This document shows positions 8,566 to 17,471 of a DNA stretch of 64,000 nt, piece after piece; the first letter of the stretch is position 1; every line of letters starts with the position of its first letter. The notes under the pieces were generated by a model, which was given only the letters and a program-made list of their open reading frames with translations, was not told the DNA's origin and ran no database searches. This stretch comes from Spirosoma profusum (GTDB lineage: Bacteria; Bacteroidota; Bacteroidia; Cytophagales; Spirosomataceae): NCBI RefSeq assembly GCF_014699005.1, contig NZ_JACWZY010000024.1, forward strand, positions 1-64,000, in the 5' to 3' direction. Made by a program: the position numbers and the translations under genes.

Positions 8566-8568
8566 AAA

Positions 8569-10065
8569 ATGGGTATCATAAAACGGCAAACCATTCAGAG
8601 TTCGATTTACGCCTACGCGGGTGTAGCCGTTGGTTTTTTTACGCAGGGAATTTTCTTTCCAAATTTGCTTAGTGAAGCGCAGGTGGGGCTGCTTACGCTC
8701 TTGATTTCGCTGTCACAAGTACTGTCGCAGGCGTCGAATCTAGGGCTGAACGGCGCGGGTGGACGTTATTTTCCGTACTTCCGCAATGCAGATCGACAAC
8801 ATAATGGGTATCTGCTCATTACATCGCTCATTACATTGCTGGGCTTTGGTATATGCGTGCTGGCACTTTGGCTGGCACGTCCGTGGGTTGTCGATTTTTA
8901 CCAGAAAGAGTCGTCACTATTTGTCGAATACTATTACCTGCTTATTCCGCTGACGCTCTTTACCGTGTATTTCACTGTCTTTGACAATTACGCCCGATTA
9001 CTCTATGATCCCGTCACCGGTACGTTATTGCAGCAATTTGTGCAGCGCGTATTAGTTCTAATTGCTGGTGGGCTATACTGGCTGGGCTGGGTTACGTTCC
9101 CGCAATTTCTGGGCTTTTGGCTGTTCGCGTTTTTTATGCCGCTTATTCTGATTATTATCAGCGTAGCACGCGACGAAGCTTTGTTTTTCAATCGAACGTT
9201 TGTCTCAATCAATGCGAATTTGCGCCGGAATCTGATACGTTACGCCGGGCTGACGCTTACTTCGGCCCTATCGACCCAAATCGTATGGACGATTGACAAG
9301 GTGATGATAAACAGTAAACAAGGCCTGGGCGATACGGGAATTTATGGTACGGCGTCCTATTTTGCTGCGGTTATCGCCATTCCAGCGACGGCGCTGTACA
9401 AAGTGTCGGGTACGCTCATTGCTGAATCCTGGAAGAGTAACGATTTGAAAAACATCGCTACTATTTATCGCAAAAGTTGCCTGAATCAGCTAATTGCGGG
9501 TTGTCTGGTGTTTGTCGGCGTAGCAGCTAATTTGCCCAACGTGTTTCGGTTTCTGCCCGAAAGTTATGCTGCCGGATACTACGTTATCCTCTGGCTCGGG
9601 CTGGGCAAGTTGATTGATATGGCTACGGGTGTGAATGGCATAATCCTGTATACCTCGCGGTTTTATGCGTATGATTCGCTTTTTTTTGTGATTCTTATTT
9701 TCATTACAATTGCCGCCAATCAGTACTTAATTCCTCTATATGGCATCAACGGGGCCGCTATTGGTGCTGCGTTCGCTACGTTCCTCTACAATCTGGTTCG
9801 TACTTTGTTTGTGGGGTTTGCCTTTAAGTTGCAGCCGTTTACCTGGCGGAACGTAGTGGTTATCGCGTTGGCGCTTGGTGTCTGGTGGGTGGCCGTCCAG
9901 TTTTCCTACCCGGAAGCTGATTCCCCAAAATGGCGTACGCTTGTCGATATGGGCTGGCGTTCCATGTTGATTACTGGGTTATTTGGTGGTTTAGTTGTCG
10001 TTTTGAGATTATCATCGGATATTAATGAGACGGTGGCGGGGTTACGAAAACGTTTTAAAAAATAA
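8569..10065 (+). CDS. Wzx-like polysaccharide flippase
   Basis: A 498-residue integral membrane protein with about 12-14 hydrophobic segments and a short cationic tail, of the MATE/MOP polysaccharide-transporter type (RfbX/Wzx). It begins with the amphipathic IIKRQTIQSSIYAYAGVAVG segment typical of these transporters. In this locus it should move the lipid-linked glycan across the inner membrane. Transmembrane character is directly visible; substrate and the Wzx label are inferred from context. Confidence 0.85.
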   Translation: MGIIKRQTIQSSIYAYAGVAVGFFTQGIFFPNLLSEAQVGLLTLLISLSQVLSQASNLGLNGAGGRYFPYFRNADRQHNGYLLITSLITLLGFGICVLALWLARPWVVDFYQKESSLFVEYYYLLIPLTLFTVYFTVFDNYARLLYDPVTGTLLQQFVQRVLVLIAGGLYWLGWVTFPQFLGFWLFAFFMPLILIIISVARDEALFFNRTFVSINANLRRNLIRYAGLTLTSALSTQIVWTIDKVMINSKQGLGDTGIYGTASYFAAVIAIPATALYKVSGTLIAESWKSNDLKNIATIYRKSCLNQLIAGCLVFVGVAANLPNVFRFLPESYAAGYYVILWLGLGKLIDMATGVNGIILYTSRFYAYDSLFFVILIFITIAANQYLIPLYGINGAAIGAAFATFLYNLVRTLFVGFAFKLQPFTWRNVVVIALALGVWWVAVQFSYPEADSPKWRTLVDMGWRSMLITGLFGGLVVVLRLSSDINETVAGLRKRFKK

Positions 10066-10068
10066 TTG

Positions 10069-10163
10069 GGACACAGAGATGCACTAAGACACACGGAGAC
10101 ACACAGCGGTTTTCTATAATTTTCTCTGTGTATCTCCGTGTGTCTTAGTGCATCTCTGTGTCC
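10069..10163. repeat. 38-bp near-perfect inverted repeat
   Basis: Arms 10069-10106 and 10126-10163 are complementary at 37 of 38 positions around a 19-bp AT-rich loop. The sequence is built of ACACAGAG/ACACGGAG-like short units. It lies in the spacer between the flippase (stop 10065) and the FkbM gene (start 10176). Confidence 0.8.
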
Positions 10164-10175
10164 TAGCAAAACATC

Positions 10176-10982
10176 ATGTGGTTCTTTAAATTTTTATTCA
10201 CCGAAACCGCCCGGCTGCTACGTTCAGTAGAAGGCCGTCGATTGCTGTGGATGGCATTACGTTACGGCGATCAGCCACGAAATCAGGCGCTCGACGTAAC
10301 GTTTGGAGCGTATCGGTTTCGGGTGCCGGATGCACTTTCGTTTATCTGGCAGTATCGGGAGATTTTTGTCGATGAGTTCTACCAATTTCCGACGACCAAT
10401 CCGAATCCGGTGATTTTCGATTGTGGTACTAACATTGGCACCAGTATTGCTTATTTCCGGCAAACGTATCCAAGTGCACGTATCATCGCGTTTGAAGCCG
10501 ATGAGCAAATCAGCACCATCCTGCAGAACAACCTGAAGCAGAACCAGATTACGGGCGTAGATATTATTACAAAGGCGGTTTGGACTAATGAAGAAGGCAT
10601 CTGGTTTGGCAGCGATCAGGCTGATTCTGCGTCGATTTACTCGCAAACCGACCGAAAACTGGTTCCTTCGATACGTCTGCGCGATTATCTGCTTCGTGAA
10701 ACACGCATCGACATGCTCAAAATGGACGTCGAAGGAGCTGAAACCGACGTATTAACCGACTGTCAGGATGCGTTGTCTCATGTCCAGAATATGTTCGTCG
10801 AGTTTCACGCTTACCTCGACCATCCGCAAACGCTGGCTGACGTAGTGACTATTCTGGAGAAAAGTGGTTTCCGGTACTACGTCAACACCAGCCAATATCG
10901 ACACGCACCGTTGGTAAACCGTCGCTACAAAGGCAACGACAGTATGGACCTGCAATTGAATATCTTTGCGTACAGAAAATAG
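10176..10982 (+). CDS. FkbM-family methyltransferase
   Basis: A 268-residue class I SAM methyltransferase of the FkbM family. The SAM loop VIFDCGTNIGTSIAYF lies at residues 79-94, the acidic strand end IIAFEAD near 103-109, and the family signature LKMDVEGAE around residue 177. FkbM proteins O-methylate hydroxyls of sugars or polyketides; many occur in glycan loci. Here it probably modifies a residue of the exported polysaccharide. Standard length for the family. Confidence 0.85.
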   Translation: MWFFKFLFTETARLLRSVEGRRLLWMALRYGDQPRNQALDVTFGAYRFRVPDALSFIWQYREIFVDEFYQFPTTNPNPVIFDCGTNIGTSIAYFRQTYPSARIIAFEADEQISTILQNNLKQNQITGVDIITKAVWTNEEGIWFGSDQADSASIYSQTDRKLVPSIRLRDYLLRETRIDMLKMDVEGAETDVLTDCQDALSHVQNMFVEFHAYLDHPQTLADVVTILEKSGFRYYVNTSQYRHAPLVNRRYKGNDSMDLQLNIFAYRK

Positions 10983-10984
10983 TC

Positions 10985-11056
10985 GATAGTCATAAGTCGT
11001 CAGTCAATAGTGTTATTAACACCACCATACAACTGACTAGTTATTGATGACTGTCG
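10985..11056. repeat. Imperfect inverted repeat in spacer
   Basis: GTCGATAGTCAT at about 10982-10993 is partly complementary to ATGACTGTCGAC at 11047-11058, with further AGTCAATAGT/ACTAGTTATT similarity inside. It is an imperfect long hairpin filling the FkbM-to-FkbM spacer and abuts a CCGC mini-hairpin. Confidence 0.45.
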
Positions 11057-11057
11057 A

Positions 11058-11074
11058 CCGCTCCGGCGGCCCGG
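11058..11074. repeat. CCGC-NNNN-GCGG mini-hairpin, copy 3
   Basis: CCGCTCCGGCGGCCCGG, 13 bp before the next start codon. Stem CCGC/GCGG with loop TCCG, followed by CCCGG. Confidence 0.55.
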
Positions 11075-11087
11075 TAACGACTCTTTT

Positions 11088-12050
11088 ATGATCGACAAAA
11101 TTCTTTCCCGTCCTGAGTTTCAACAAGAGCCGCCCGTGTTGGTGGATATTGGGGCGTCGGGACAGTTACATAATCGCTGGAAAACGTTTGCCAAATATTC
11201 AGTCTGTATCGCCTTCGACGCCGACGACCGCGATTTTGGCTACGTTGAAAGTGAGTCAGGGCATTTTCGGAAATTGTATACGTTTAACCATATAGTTACC
11301 TCGACCGACACGCCAAATGATACGTCCGATTTTTACCTGACCGCTTCTCCCCACTGCTCCAGCCTGCTACGTCCGCGACCTGATTTAATTGAGGAATACG
11401 CCTTCGCGCCCAAATTTGAGCCGACAAAAGTTGTTCAACTGAAAACGCGTAGCCTTCGATCGACGCTCGACAGCCTGAATATTGCTCAGGTCGACTGGTT
11501 CAAAACCGACTCGCAGGGCACCGACCTCCGTTTGTTCCGCAACCTCGGCGATAATCGTATGAAAAACGTATTGACTGCCGAATTTGAGCCCGGTATTACG
11601 TCGATTTATGAGGGCGAAGATAAGTTGTATACAGTGTTGCAAGTCATGGAAGAGACGGGCAGCCACTGGCTGGCTGAATTGCTGCCAAAGGGGTCGCCAC
11701 GTATTACACCAGCGTTGCTGGATAGTTTTACGGCGAATCCACTGTTGAAAAAATTTGTGCTCTTTTCGCTCAAAAACAGTGCTGTTTGGGGTGAGATGAC
11801 GTATCTGAATCGCTTTTCGGGCGAATCGACGCTGACATTACGTAACGTATTGCTGGGTTGGGTGTTTGCCACTACGTTGAAGCAACACGGTTTTGCGCTG
11901 ATACTGACACAAAAGGCAAAAAGCTGTTTCTCAGACCCGATTTTTGCCGAAATGGAAGCTTATTCACGTCGGCGCATCTGGGGACGTGTATTCGGGCTGG
12001 GCTTCTGGCCTGAAGTGGTCAAGAAATTCGATAAACTTCTGGGGCGGTGA
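11088..12050 (+). CDS. FkbM-like methyltransferase-fold protein
   Basis: A 320-residue protein with a methyltransferase-like N-terminal half: PPVLVDIGASGQLHNRW looks like the SAM glycine loop, IAFDADDRDFGY like the acidic strand end, and VDWFKTDSQGTDLRL occupies the place of the FkbM LKxDVEG motif but is altered to KTDSQG. It therefore resembles FkbM proteins with a degenerate signature and may be a divergent enzyme. The C-terminal about 100 residues are an extension I do not recognise. Its stop overlaps the GTG start of the next gene by 4 bp, so they are translationally coupled. Confidence 0.7.
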   Translation: MIDKILSRPEFQQEPPVLVDIGASGQLHNRWKTFAKYSVCIAFDADDRDFGYVESESGHFRKLYTFNHIVTSTDTPNDTSDFYLTASPHCSSLLRPRPDLIEEYAFAPKFEPTKVVQLKTRSLRSTLDSLNIAQVDWFKTDSQGTDLRLFRNLGDNRMKNVLTAEFEPGITSIYEGEDKLYTVLQVMEETGSHWLAELLPKGSPRITPALLDSFTANPLLKKFVLFSLKNSAVWGEMTYLNRFSGESTLTLRNVLLGWVFATTLKQHGFALILTQKAKSCFSDPIFAEMEAYSRRRIWGRVFGLGFWPEVVKKFDKLLGR

Positions 12051-13351
12051 GAGTTACGCACCTTAGCACGTATCACTTGTTTGGCGGGGCGGCTGTGGCC
12101 GCAAACCGGCTTCATCGGGCTTTGCAGAAACAAATCTGGAAAACTCCGTCAGTTGAAAGTACGATGCTGGTTGGTACGCCCAATCGACTGGAAACGCATC
12201 GTCCGGAACCGGGTGTTACGTATTTGGCTAACAACTTTCTGGCTGAACAAACTGCTTTTGGGCGTTTCGTAGCCGAACGGCTGTATTTTTTGCCCCACGA
12301 ACGGGATAATTCCGTTCGTTTTCAGTTTTCGCCAGCACAGTTTGGAGCCAATTTGAGTTTTCATCCGGCTATTCAACAGGCCGACGTATTGCACCTGCAC
12401 TGGATTAATTTCGGCTTTTTATCCATCAGTACGCTACGTTCACTGTTCGACTTAGGGAAACCCATTGTCTGGACGCTGCACGATCAATGGGCGTTCACAG
12501 GTGGCTGCCACTACGCACGCGGCTGCGACCATTTTCTGACGCATTGTCGCCAATGTCCCTACCTGAAAAATCCAGCTGACCAAGATTTATCGTACCGCGT
12601 TTTCGAGAAGAAGTTACGTCTCTTTAACAGTGCCAACGTACATTTTACGCCACCAAGTCAGTGGTTAGCGAATGAAGGGCAACGTAGCGCGTTGTTACGT
12701 AGTTTTCCATTTACAGTCATTCCGTACGCAATTGACCAGAGCATTTTTCGCCCCATCGAACGTAGCGAAGCCAACGCCCGCTTCGATTTGCCGTCGGTTA
12801 ATCAACCACGTATTTTATTTGGGAGTGCCAACGTAACGGATACTCGTAAAGGCTTCCGCTATTTTGCCGAAGCCATTACGTTATTGCATCAACAGCAACC
12901 GAATCTGAAGCCAGAAATTCTGGTGTTTGGCAAAGGGCGGTCGTATTTGTTCAATGAATTACCTTACCCAATCCGACATCTTGGCGTTTTAACGTCAGAA
13001 AATGATATTGTGGCTGCTTACAATGCCGCCGACGTAATGGTAGTACCATCACTGGAAGACAACTTGCCTAATACGGTAATTGAGTCGTTGGCCTGTGGTA
13101 CGCCTGTCGTTGGTTTCCGGACGGGCGGTATTCCTGAAATGATTGACCACGAGCAAAACGGTTATCTGGCCGACATGCACAACGCTCAGCAGTTAGCCGA
13201 CGGAATGGCATTTGCACTCACTCACGATAACCCTCAAAATCTACGAAATAACGCACGTCAATCCGCCGAAAACCGCTTTTCTGAAGACGTAGTAGCCCGT
13301 CAACATATTGAGTTGTACCAACAAATAATGAGCGAAAGAGTGAATGAGTGA
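12047..13351 (+). CDS. Glycosyltransferase family 4
   Basis: A 434-residue GT-B glycosyltransferase. The N-terminal domain has HLHWINFGF and WTLHDQWAFTGGCHYARGC with several Cys residues, as in WcaC-like GT4 enzymes. The C-terminal donor-binding domain has VPSLEDNLPNTVIESLACGT with the EX7E-type glutamates. The start is GTG at 12047, overlapping the TGA of the preceding gene; MRVTHLSTYHLFGGAAVAA is a typical GT4 N-terminus. The last six sense codons and stop lie in an octamer repeat arm, so its C-terminal SERVNE is repeat-derived. Confidence 0.85.
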   Translation: MRVTHLSTYHLFGGAAVAANRLHRALQKQIWKTPSVESTMLVGTPNRLETHRPEPGVTYLANNFLAEQTAFGRFVAERLYFLPHERDNSVRFQFSPAQFGANLSFHPAIQQADVLHLHWINFGFLSISTLRSLFDLGKPIVWTLHDQWAFTGGCHYARGCDHFLTHCRQCPYLKNPADQDLSYRVFEKKLRLFNSANVHFTPPSQWLANEGQRSALLRSFPFTVIPYAIDQSIFRPIERSEANARFDLPSVNQPRILFGSANVTDTRKGFRYFAEAITLLHQQQPNLKPEILVFGKGRSYLFNELPYPIRHLGVLTSENDIVAAYNAADVMVVPSLEDNLPNTVIESLACGTPVVGFRTGGIPEMIDHEQNGYLADMHNAQQLADGMAFALTHDNPQNLRNNARQSAENRFSEDVVARQHIELYQQIMSERVNE

Positions 13352-13440
13352 AATCGGCCCGCCGAAGCGGAACGAAGCCATCCGGATGGCTTTCAACATC
13401 CGTTACGGCACTCTTTCACTCTTTCACTCTTTCGCTCTTT
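13331..13440. repeat. Octamer stop-to-start inverted repeat, copy 2
   Basis: Left arm 13331-13352 (GAGCGAAA/GAGTGAAT units, includes the GT4 stop) and right arm 13409-13440 (CTCTTTCA/CTCTTTCG units). The right arm ends 5 bp before the GT2 ATG. The central spacer holds a CCGC mini-hairpin (13355-13370) and a small CATCCGGATG palindrome. Confidence 0.7.
13355..13370. repeat. CCGC-NNNN-GCGG mini-hairpin, copy 4
   Basis: CGGCCCGCCGAAGCGG; the complement is CCGC-TTCG-GCGG-GCCG. It sits in the loop of octamer element 2. Confidence 0.5.
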
Positions 13441-13445
13441 GCAAC

Positions 13446-14189
13446 ATGCCAACCGTCTCTATCATTACCATTACGTACAACGCTGAGCAGTTTCTGGAGC
13501 GCACGATTCAGAGCCTTGTCGCTCAGCAGGCAATTGATTATGAATACATTATTGTGGATGGAGCGTCGAAAGATGGTACGTTGGATATTGTTGGAAACTA
13601 TGAGCAATACGTTACCCGCTGGGTTTCGGAGCCGGACAAAGGACTGTATGACGCCATGAATAAAGGCTTAGCCCTGGCAACTGGTAAATACGTCTGGTTT
13701 ATGAATGCGGGCGATGAATTGCACGATACCCAAACGCTTCCAAATCTGTTGGCCCGGATAAAAGCCACCCAGGCCGATGTCTATTACAGCGATGCGTTAT
13801 ATGTACGTAACGATGGCACAACTGTTGGGCTACGTAGCAAAGTCACTCCGCATACGTTGCCACAGCAATTGACCTGGCGCGATATGGCGCTCGGCATGAA
13901 AGTCTGCCATCAGGCCTTTGTGGCTAAACGCGCTATTGCACCCGATTATCCAACCAACAATCTGAGCGCTGATCTCGACTGGGAAATTCGGTGCCTGAAA
14001 GCAGCCAAAACGATTGAGTATCTGCCGTTTGTTTTATGCAAATACCTCGTCGGTGGATTATCTGTGCAACAGCATCGCCGGTCGCTTACCGACCGTTTTA
14101 AGGTATTGGTAACTCATTTTGGATTAATGACTACCCTCTGGAACCACTGGCGAATTATTCAACGAGCGAATCGATTCAGCAGAAAATAA
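13446..14189 (+). CDS. Glycosyltransferase family 2
   Basis: A 247-residue GT-A enzyme: VSIITITYNAEQFLERTIQS at the start, YIIVDGASKDGT with the nucleotide-binding Asp, VSEPDKGLYDAMNKG (the GT2 block seen in colanic-acid WcaA/WcaE-like enzymes), and YYSDALY in the place of the DxD motif. The frame is open back to 13344, but that extension reads through the octamer repeat; the ATG at 13446 gives the family N-terminus. It is the last gene of the glycan locus. Confidence 0.87.
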   Translation: MPTVSIITITYNAEQFLERTIQSLVAQQAIDYEYIIVDGASKDGTLDIVGNYEQYVTRWVSEPDKGLYDAMNKGLALATGKYVWFMNAGDELHDTQTLPNLLARIKATQADVYYSDALYVRNDGTTVGLRSKVTPHTLPQQLTWRDMALGMKVCHQAFVAKRAIAPDYPTNNLSADLDWEIRCLKAAKTIEYLPFVLCKYLVGGLSVQQHRRSLTDRFKVLVTHFGLMTTLWNHWRIIQRANRFSRK

Positions 14190-14428
14190 TTTTGTTCAGC
14201 TATTAACTGTGCCGAAATAGTCGTTAATGGCATTTATTCCAGTAGCACATTTTAAAAGACAATGTTGGCAAAACATCATATTGTGCAATTTTTAAATTTT
14301 GTATGAAATAGAAGGGATAATTGCAAAACGGATACCTTTAGATTGGGAAATGCGGATAAATTTGCGGGGTTTAATATGACTACCTACTGACCTTTTTGTG
14401 ATATTTCTTTAAAAAATTGAATTGACCT
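14190..14428 (+). promoter_or_regulatory. AT-rich spacer with candidate pfkA promoter
   Basis: The 239-bp spacer between the glycan locus and pfkA is AT-rich and has none of the inverted-repeat families. TAAATTTG at 14357-14364 matches the TAnnTTTG -7 consensus, 65 bp upstream of the ATG. A convincing -33 TTG at the right spacing was not seen. Confidence 0.35.
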
Positions 14429-15403
14429 ATGAAACGAATAGCTGTTTTTACCTCGGGTGGCGACGCGCCGGGTATGAACGCCTGTATCCGAGCGGTTGTT
14501 CGGGGGGCTGTCTACCACGGTATCGAAATATTCGGCATCCGCCGGGGGTACAGCGGAATGATAAATGGTGATATCTTTCAGATGACCTCGCACTCGGTGA
14601 GTAACATCGTCCAGCGTGGGGGGACCATTCTGAAATCGGCCCGCAGTAAAGAATTCATGACGCCCGAAGGCCGCGCTAAAGCCCACGAACAACTCAAAAA
14701 GTTTGATATTGAAGGACTTGTAGCTATTGGCGGTAACGGTACGTTCACCGGTGCTACGCTTTTCTACGATGAATACGGCATCCCGACGGTTGGTGCACCG
14801 GGTACCATCGACAATGACCTGTATGGCACGGATTACACGATTGGCTTCGATACAGCCGTAAATACCGCTCTGGAGGCCATCGACAAAATTCGTGATACGG
14901 CCGACTCGCATGACCGTATCTTTTTCATTGAGGTAATGGGACGCGACTCGGGCTATATTGCCATTCAGTCGGGTATAGCCGGGGGCGCTGAAATGGTGAT
15001 GGTTCCTGAAGTATTGACACCTATTTCAGAGGTTGTCGAAGCCTTAAGATCGGGCTGGAGCCGACAGAAATCATCGTCTATTGTGGTGATTGCCGAAGGC
15101 GAAGAAGCTGGTAATGCGGTGGTTATCTCAGAAAAAATACGCCAGCAGATTGATACAGATATCGATATGCGGGTCACTACGTTGGGGCACATTCAACGGG
15201 GCGGCATTCCAACCGCCTACGACCGGATTCTGGCAAGCCGGTTAGGTCTGGGGGCACTGGAAGGACTCATGAACGGCGAGAAGAACGTAATGGCGGGTAT
15301 CGTCAATAACGAACTCATTTACACGCCTTTCCGTGATACTATTCGCCTACCCAAACCGATTAACGAGGACTTACTGAGAATGGTGAAGATTTTGAGCGTT
15401 TAG
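14429..15403 (+). CDS. pfkA: 6-phosphofructokinase, PfkA
   Basis: Phosphorylates fructose 6-phosphate in glycolysis. The 324-residue length and motifs fit bacterial PfkA: TSGGDAPGMN (9-18), RRGYSGMI, PGTIDND (124-130) with the catalytic Asp128, and MGRDSGYIA. The nucleotide loop is GGNGTFTGA: Gly104 indicates an ATP-type enzyme, but the residue equivalent to E. coli Asp103, which contacts Mg-ATP, is Asn103 (codon AAC). Few TACGT words occur here compared with neighbours. It is preceded by its own AT-rich spacer and followed by a strong hairpin, so it is probably a single-gene unit. Confidence 0.93.
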   Translation: MKRIAVFTSGGDAPGMNACIRAVVRGAVYHGIEIFGIRRGYSGMINGDIFQMTSHSVSNIVQRGGTILKSARSKEFMTPEGRAKAHEQLKKFDIEGLVAIGGNGTFTGATLFYDEYGIPTVGAPGTIDNDLYGTDYTIGFDTAVNTALEAIDKIRDTADSHDRIFFIEVMGRDSGYIAIQSGIAGGAEMVMVPEVLTPISEVVEALRSGWSRQKSSSIVVIAEGEEAGNAVVISEKIRQQIDTDIDMRVTTLGHIQRGGIPTAYDRILASRLGLGALEGLMNGEKNVMAGIVNNELIYTPFRDTIRLPKPINEDLLRMVKILSV

Positions 15404-15423
15404 CAGATGCATGATTGTAAGTT

Positions 15424-15463
15424 TAAAATGAGTTAGCCCGCTGATGCGGGCTAACTCATTTTA
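15424..15463 (+). terminator. Hairpin terminator after pfkA
   Basis: TAAAATGAGTTAGCCCGC and its exact complement flank a TGAT loop, giving an 18-bp stem that starts 20 bp after the pfkA stop. A/T-rich ends on both sides allow bidirectional function. Confidence 0.75.
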
Positions 15464-15587
15464 GGGCAAGTTTGGAAAACTAAATTTAACTACCCACCTT
15501 TATCCATGAATTTACAAGACTACTAACTATAACTGTTCGTGTGTTCCTCCTGATAGCGTTGTTATCTGCTTAAATCTGTTTCCCAGC

Positions 15588-15875
15588 ATGGCTTCATCAA
15601 AACCATCGCCTGTCACCAATTCACCGGAAAACCTAACCCACGTAACGTATCAAATCGCGGGTTTCGACCGGCTTAATTTCGTCAGTGATATTACCCAGGC
15701 TGTACCTCAATCTGATAATTACCTCATACGAGCCATTTGTTTCGAGGCTGATGGCGTGCAGGCTAACGGTTTGTTAACCGTACAAATGCAGGGCGATACG
15801 TCTTTTGCCGACAAGCTGATTCAGCGGTTGCAATTGGTACGGGGATTAGTGAGCGTACGAACACTGGTTCAGTAA
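15588..15875 (+). CDS. ACT-domain small protein (95 aa)
   Basis: After a disordered 15-residue start, the protein matches an ACT domain like that at the C-terminus of RelA/SpoT: FDRLNFVSDITQAVPQSDNY in the place of the ligand loop and LIQRLQLVRGLVSVRTL as the last helix and strand. ACT domains bind amino acids or mediate dimerisation and usually regulate a partner enzyme. Here it stands alone, between pfkA and an oxidoreductase; its partner is not evident. Small, complete and with a clear ATG. Confidence 0.7.
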   Translation: MASSKPSPVTNSPENLTHVTYQIAGFDRLNFVSDITQAVPQSDNYLIRAICFEADGVQANGLLTVQMQGDTSFADKLIQRLQLVRGLVSVRTLVQ

Positions 15876-15954
15876 TCTAACTTATTTGTTTAGTTTCTTG
15901 GTTTTCCTGGCTCGCGTCGGCTAGTTTGCGTAGAGTTGCCGGAATACGTGTTTC

Positions 15955-17403
15955 ATGAATAACAAACAAACGTATGATGCCGTTGTAGTAGGGTCTGGCC
16001 CTAACGGACTCAGTGCGGCTATTACGTTGCAACTAGCTGGACTTTCAGTATTATTGCTGGAAGCTAAAGATACCATTGGTGGGGGCCTCCGTTCGGCTCA
16101 GCTTACTCAGCCCGGTTTTGTGCATGACGTTTGTTCGGCCATCCATCCGCTGGCCGTGGGCTCACCATTTTTTCAGAAGTTGCCGCTGGCTGAACATGGT
16201 CTGGAGTTTATCAATCCCCCAATTTTAGCGGCTCACCCGTTCGATGACGGAACGGCTGCTGCACTCAGGCAATCGCTCCCGGATACGGCCAGTTCGCTCG
16301 GAACAGATGCGCTGACGTATTATAGCCTTCTTGAGCCATTAGTACGTAGCTGGCCAACGCTGGCCCCTGATGTGCTGGGACCACTACGTTTCCCCAAACA
16401 CCCCATCGATTTGGCCCGGTTTGGTTTGGATGCTCTGCTTCCGGCCACGCAATTACTGAAACGATTTACGACTAAAGAAGCCCGTGGACTTCTGGGTGGT
16501 ATGACGGCTCACTCCATTCAGCCACTCACGAACCTTACTACGTCGGCCATTGGGCTGGTTCTGACTGCTGCCGGTCATCTATACAGCTGGCCCATTCCGA
16601 AAGGTGGCTCGCAGGCAATTGCCAATGCGCTGGCATCTTATTTCACTACGTTAGGTGGCGTCATTGAAACAGGAAGATTGGTTCAGTCAATGCAGGATAT
16701 TCCAAAGGCGCGGGCAGTGTTGTTCGACGTAACGCCTAAGCAACTTATACGTATTGCGGGCGACCGCCTGTCTGCTACGTATCAGAAGCGTTTGGAAACG
16801 TATCGATATGGCATGGGTGTATTTAAAGTCGATTGGGCGCTTAGCGAACCTATTCCGTTTACAGCTCCCGAATGTCGGGAGGCTGGTACGGTGCATATTG
16901 GTGGTACGTTCGAAGAAATTACGGCGGCTGAACAGGCAACTTCGGATGGTCAACACCCCGACAAACCATTTATTTTATTAGCACAACAAAGCCTTTTCGA
17001 CACAACCCGCGCCCCCGAAGGTAAGCATACGGCCTGGGCGTATTGCCACGTTCCCAACGGCTCCACCGTCGACCGAACCGACGCGATTGAACAGCAGATT
17101 GAACGGTTTGCGCCCGGATTCCGCGATTGTATTCTGGACCGTCATACGATGAATTCAGTACAAATGGAAGCTTATAACCCGAACTACATTGGTGGCGATA
17201 TCAACGGAGGTATCAGCGATATCGGTCAGTTGTATTCGCGCCCAATCGTTAGTTTTTCGCCTTATAAAACCTCAGCGCCGGATATTTTCATCTGCTCATC
17301 ATCTACCCCACCGGGTGGTGGCGTGCATGGCATGTGTGGGTATCATGCCGCTCGAGTAGCGCTACATAGCGTTTTCGGTTTGCACGTTCCTGTTACGATT
17401 TAA
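15955..17403 (+). CDS. Phytoene-desaturase-like FAD oxidoreductase
   Basis: A 482-residue FAD-dependent amine-oxidase/phytoene-desaturase-type protein. The N-terminal dinucleotide fold is VVVGSGPNGLSAAITLQLAG, then LLLEAKDTIGGGLRS with the ribose-binding Glu. The C-terminal FAD block is SSSTPPGGGVHGMCGYHAAR. It resembles the CrtI-like PYROXD2 family rather than true carotenoid desaturases, and no carotenoid genes are nearby. Substrate unknown. It is convergent with the large regulator gene, separated by a short octamer element. Confidence 0.8.
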   Translation: MNNKQTYDAVVVGSGPNGLSAAITLQLAGLSVLLLEAKDTIGGGLRSAQLTQPGFVHDVCSAIHPLAVGSPFFQKLPLAEHGLEFINPPILAAHPFDDGTAAALRQSLPDTASSLGTDALTYYSLLEPLVRSWPTLAPDVLGPLRFPKHPIDLARFGLDALLPATQLLKRFTTKEARGLLGGMTAHSIQPLTNLTTSAIGLVLTAAGHLYSWPIPKGGSQAIANALASYFTTLGGVIETGRLVQSMQDIPKARAVLFDVTPKQLIRIAGDRLSATYQKRLETYRYGMGVFKVDWALSEPIPFTAPECREAGTVHIGGTFEEITAAEQATSDGQHPDKPFILLAQQSLFDTTRAPEGKHTAWAYCHVPNGSTVDRTDAIEQQIERFAPGFRDCILDRHTMNSVQMEAYNPNYIGGDINGGISDIGQLYSRPIVSFSPYKTSAPDIFICSSSTPPGGGVHGMCGYHAARVALHSVFGLHVPVTI

Positions 17404-17470
17404 AGAGCGAAAGAATGAAAGAGCGAACCTACCGAACGGCAAATCGTGCCGGATAGCTTTCGCTCTTTGA
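17404..17470. repeat. Octamer inverted repeat, copy 3
   Basis: AGAGCGAAAGAATGAAAGAG (from 17404) faces TTTCGCTCTTTGA (17458-17470). It lies between two convergent genes, the only copy of this family not placed before a start codon; here it could act as a bidirectional terminator. Confidence 0.6.
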
Positions 17471-17471
17471 A

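Noticed and set aside
13344..13445. N-terminal extension of the GT2 glycosyltransferase
   Set aside because: The added residues are translated octamer repeat and mini-hairpin sequence; the family N-terminus begins at the ATG at 13446.
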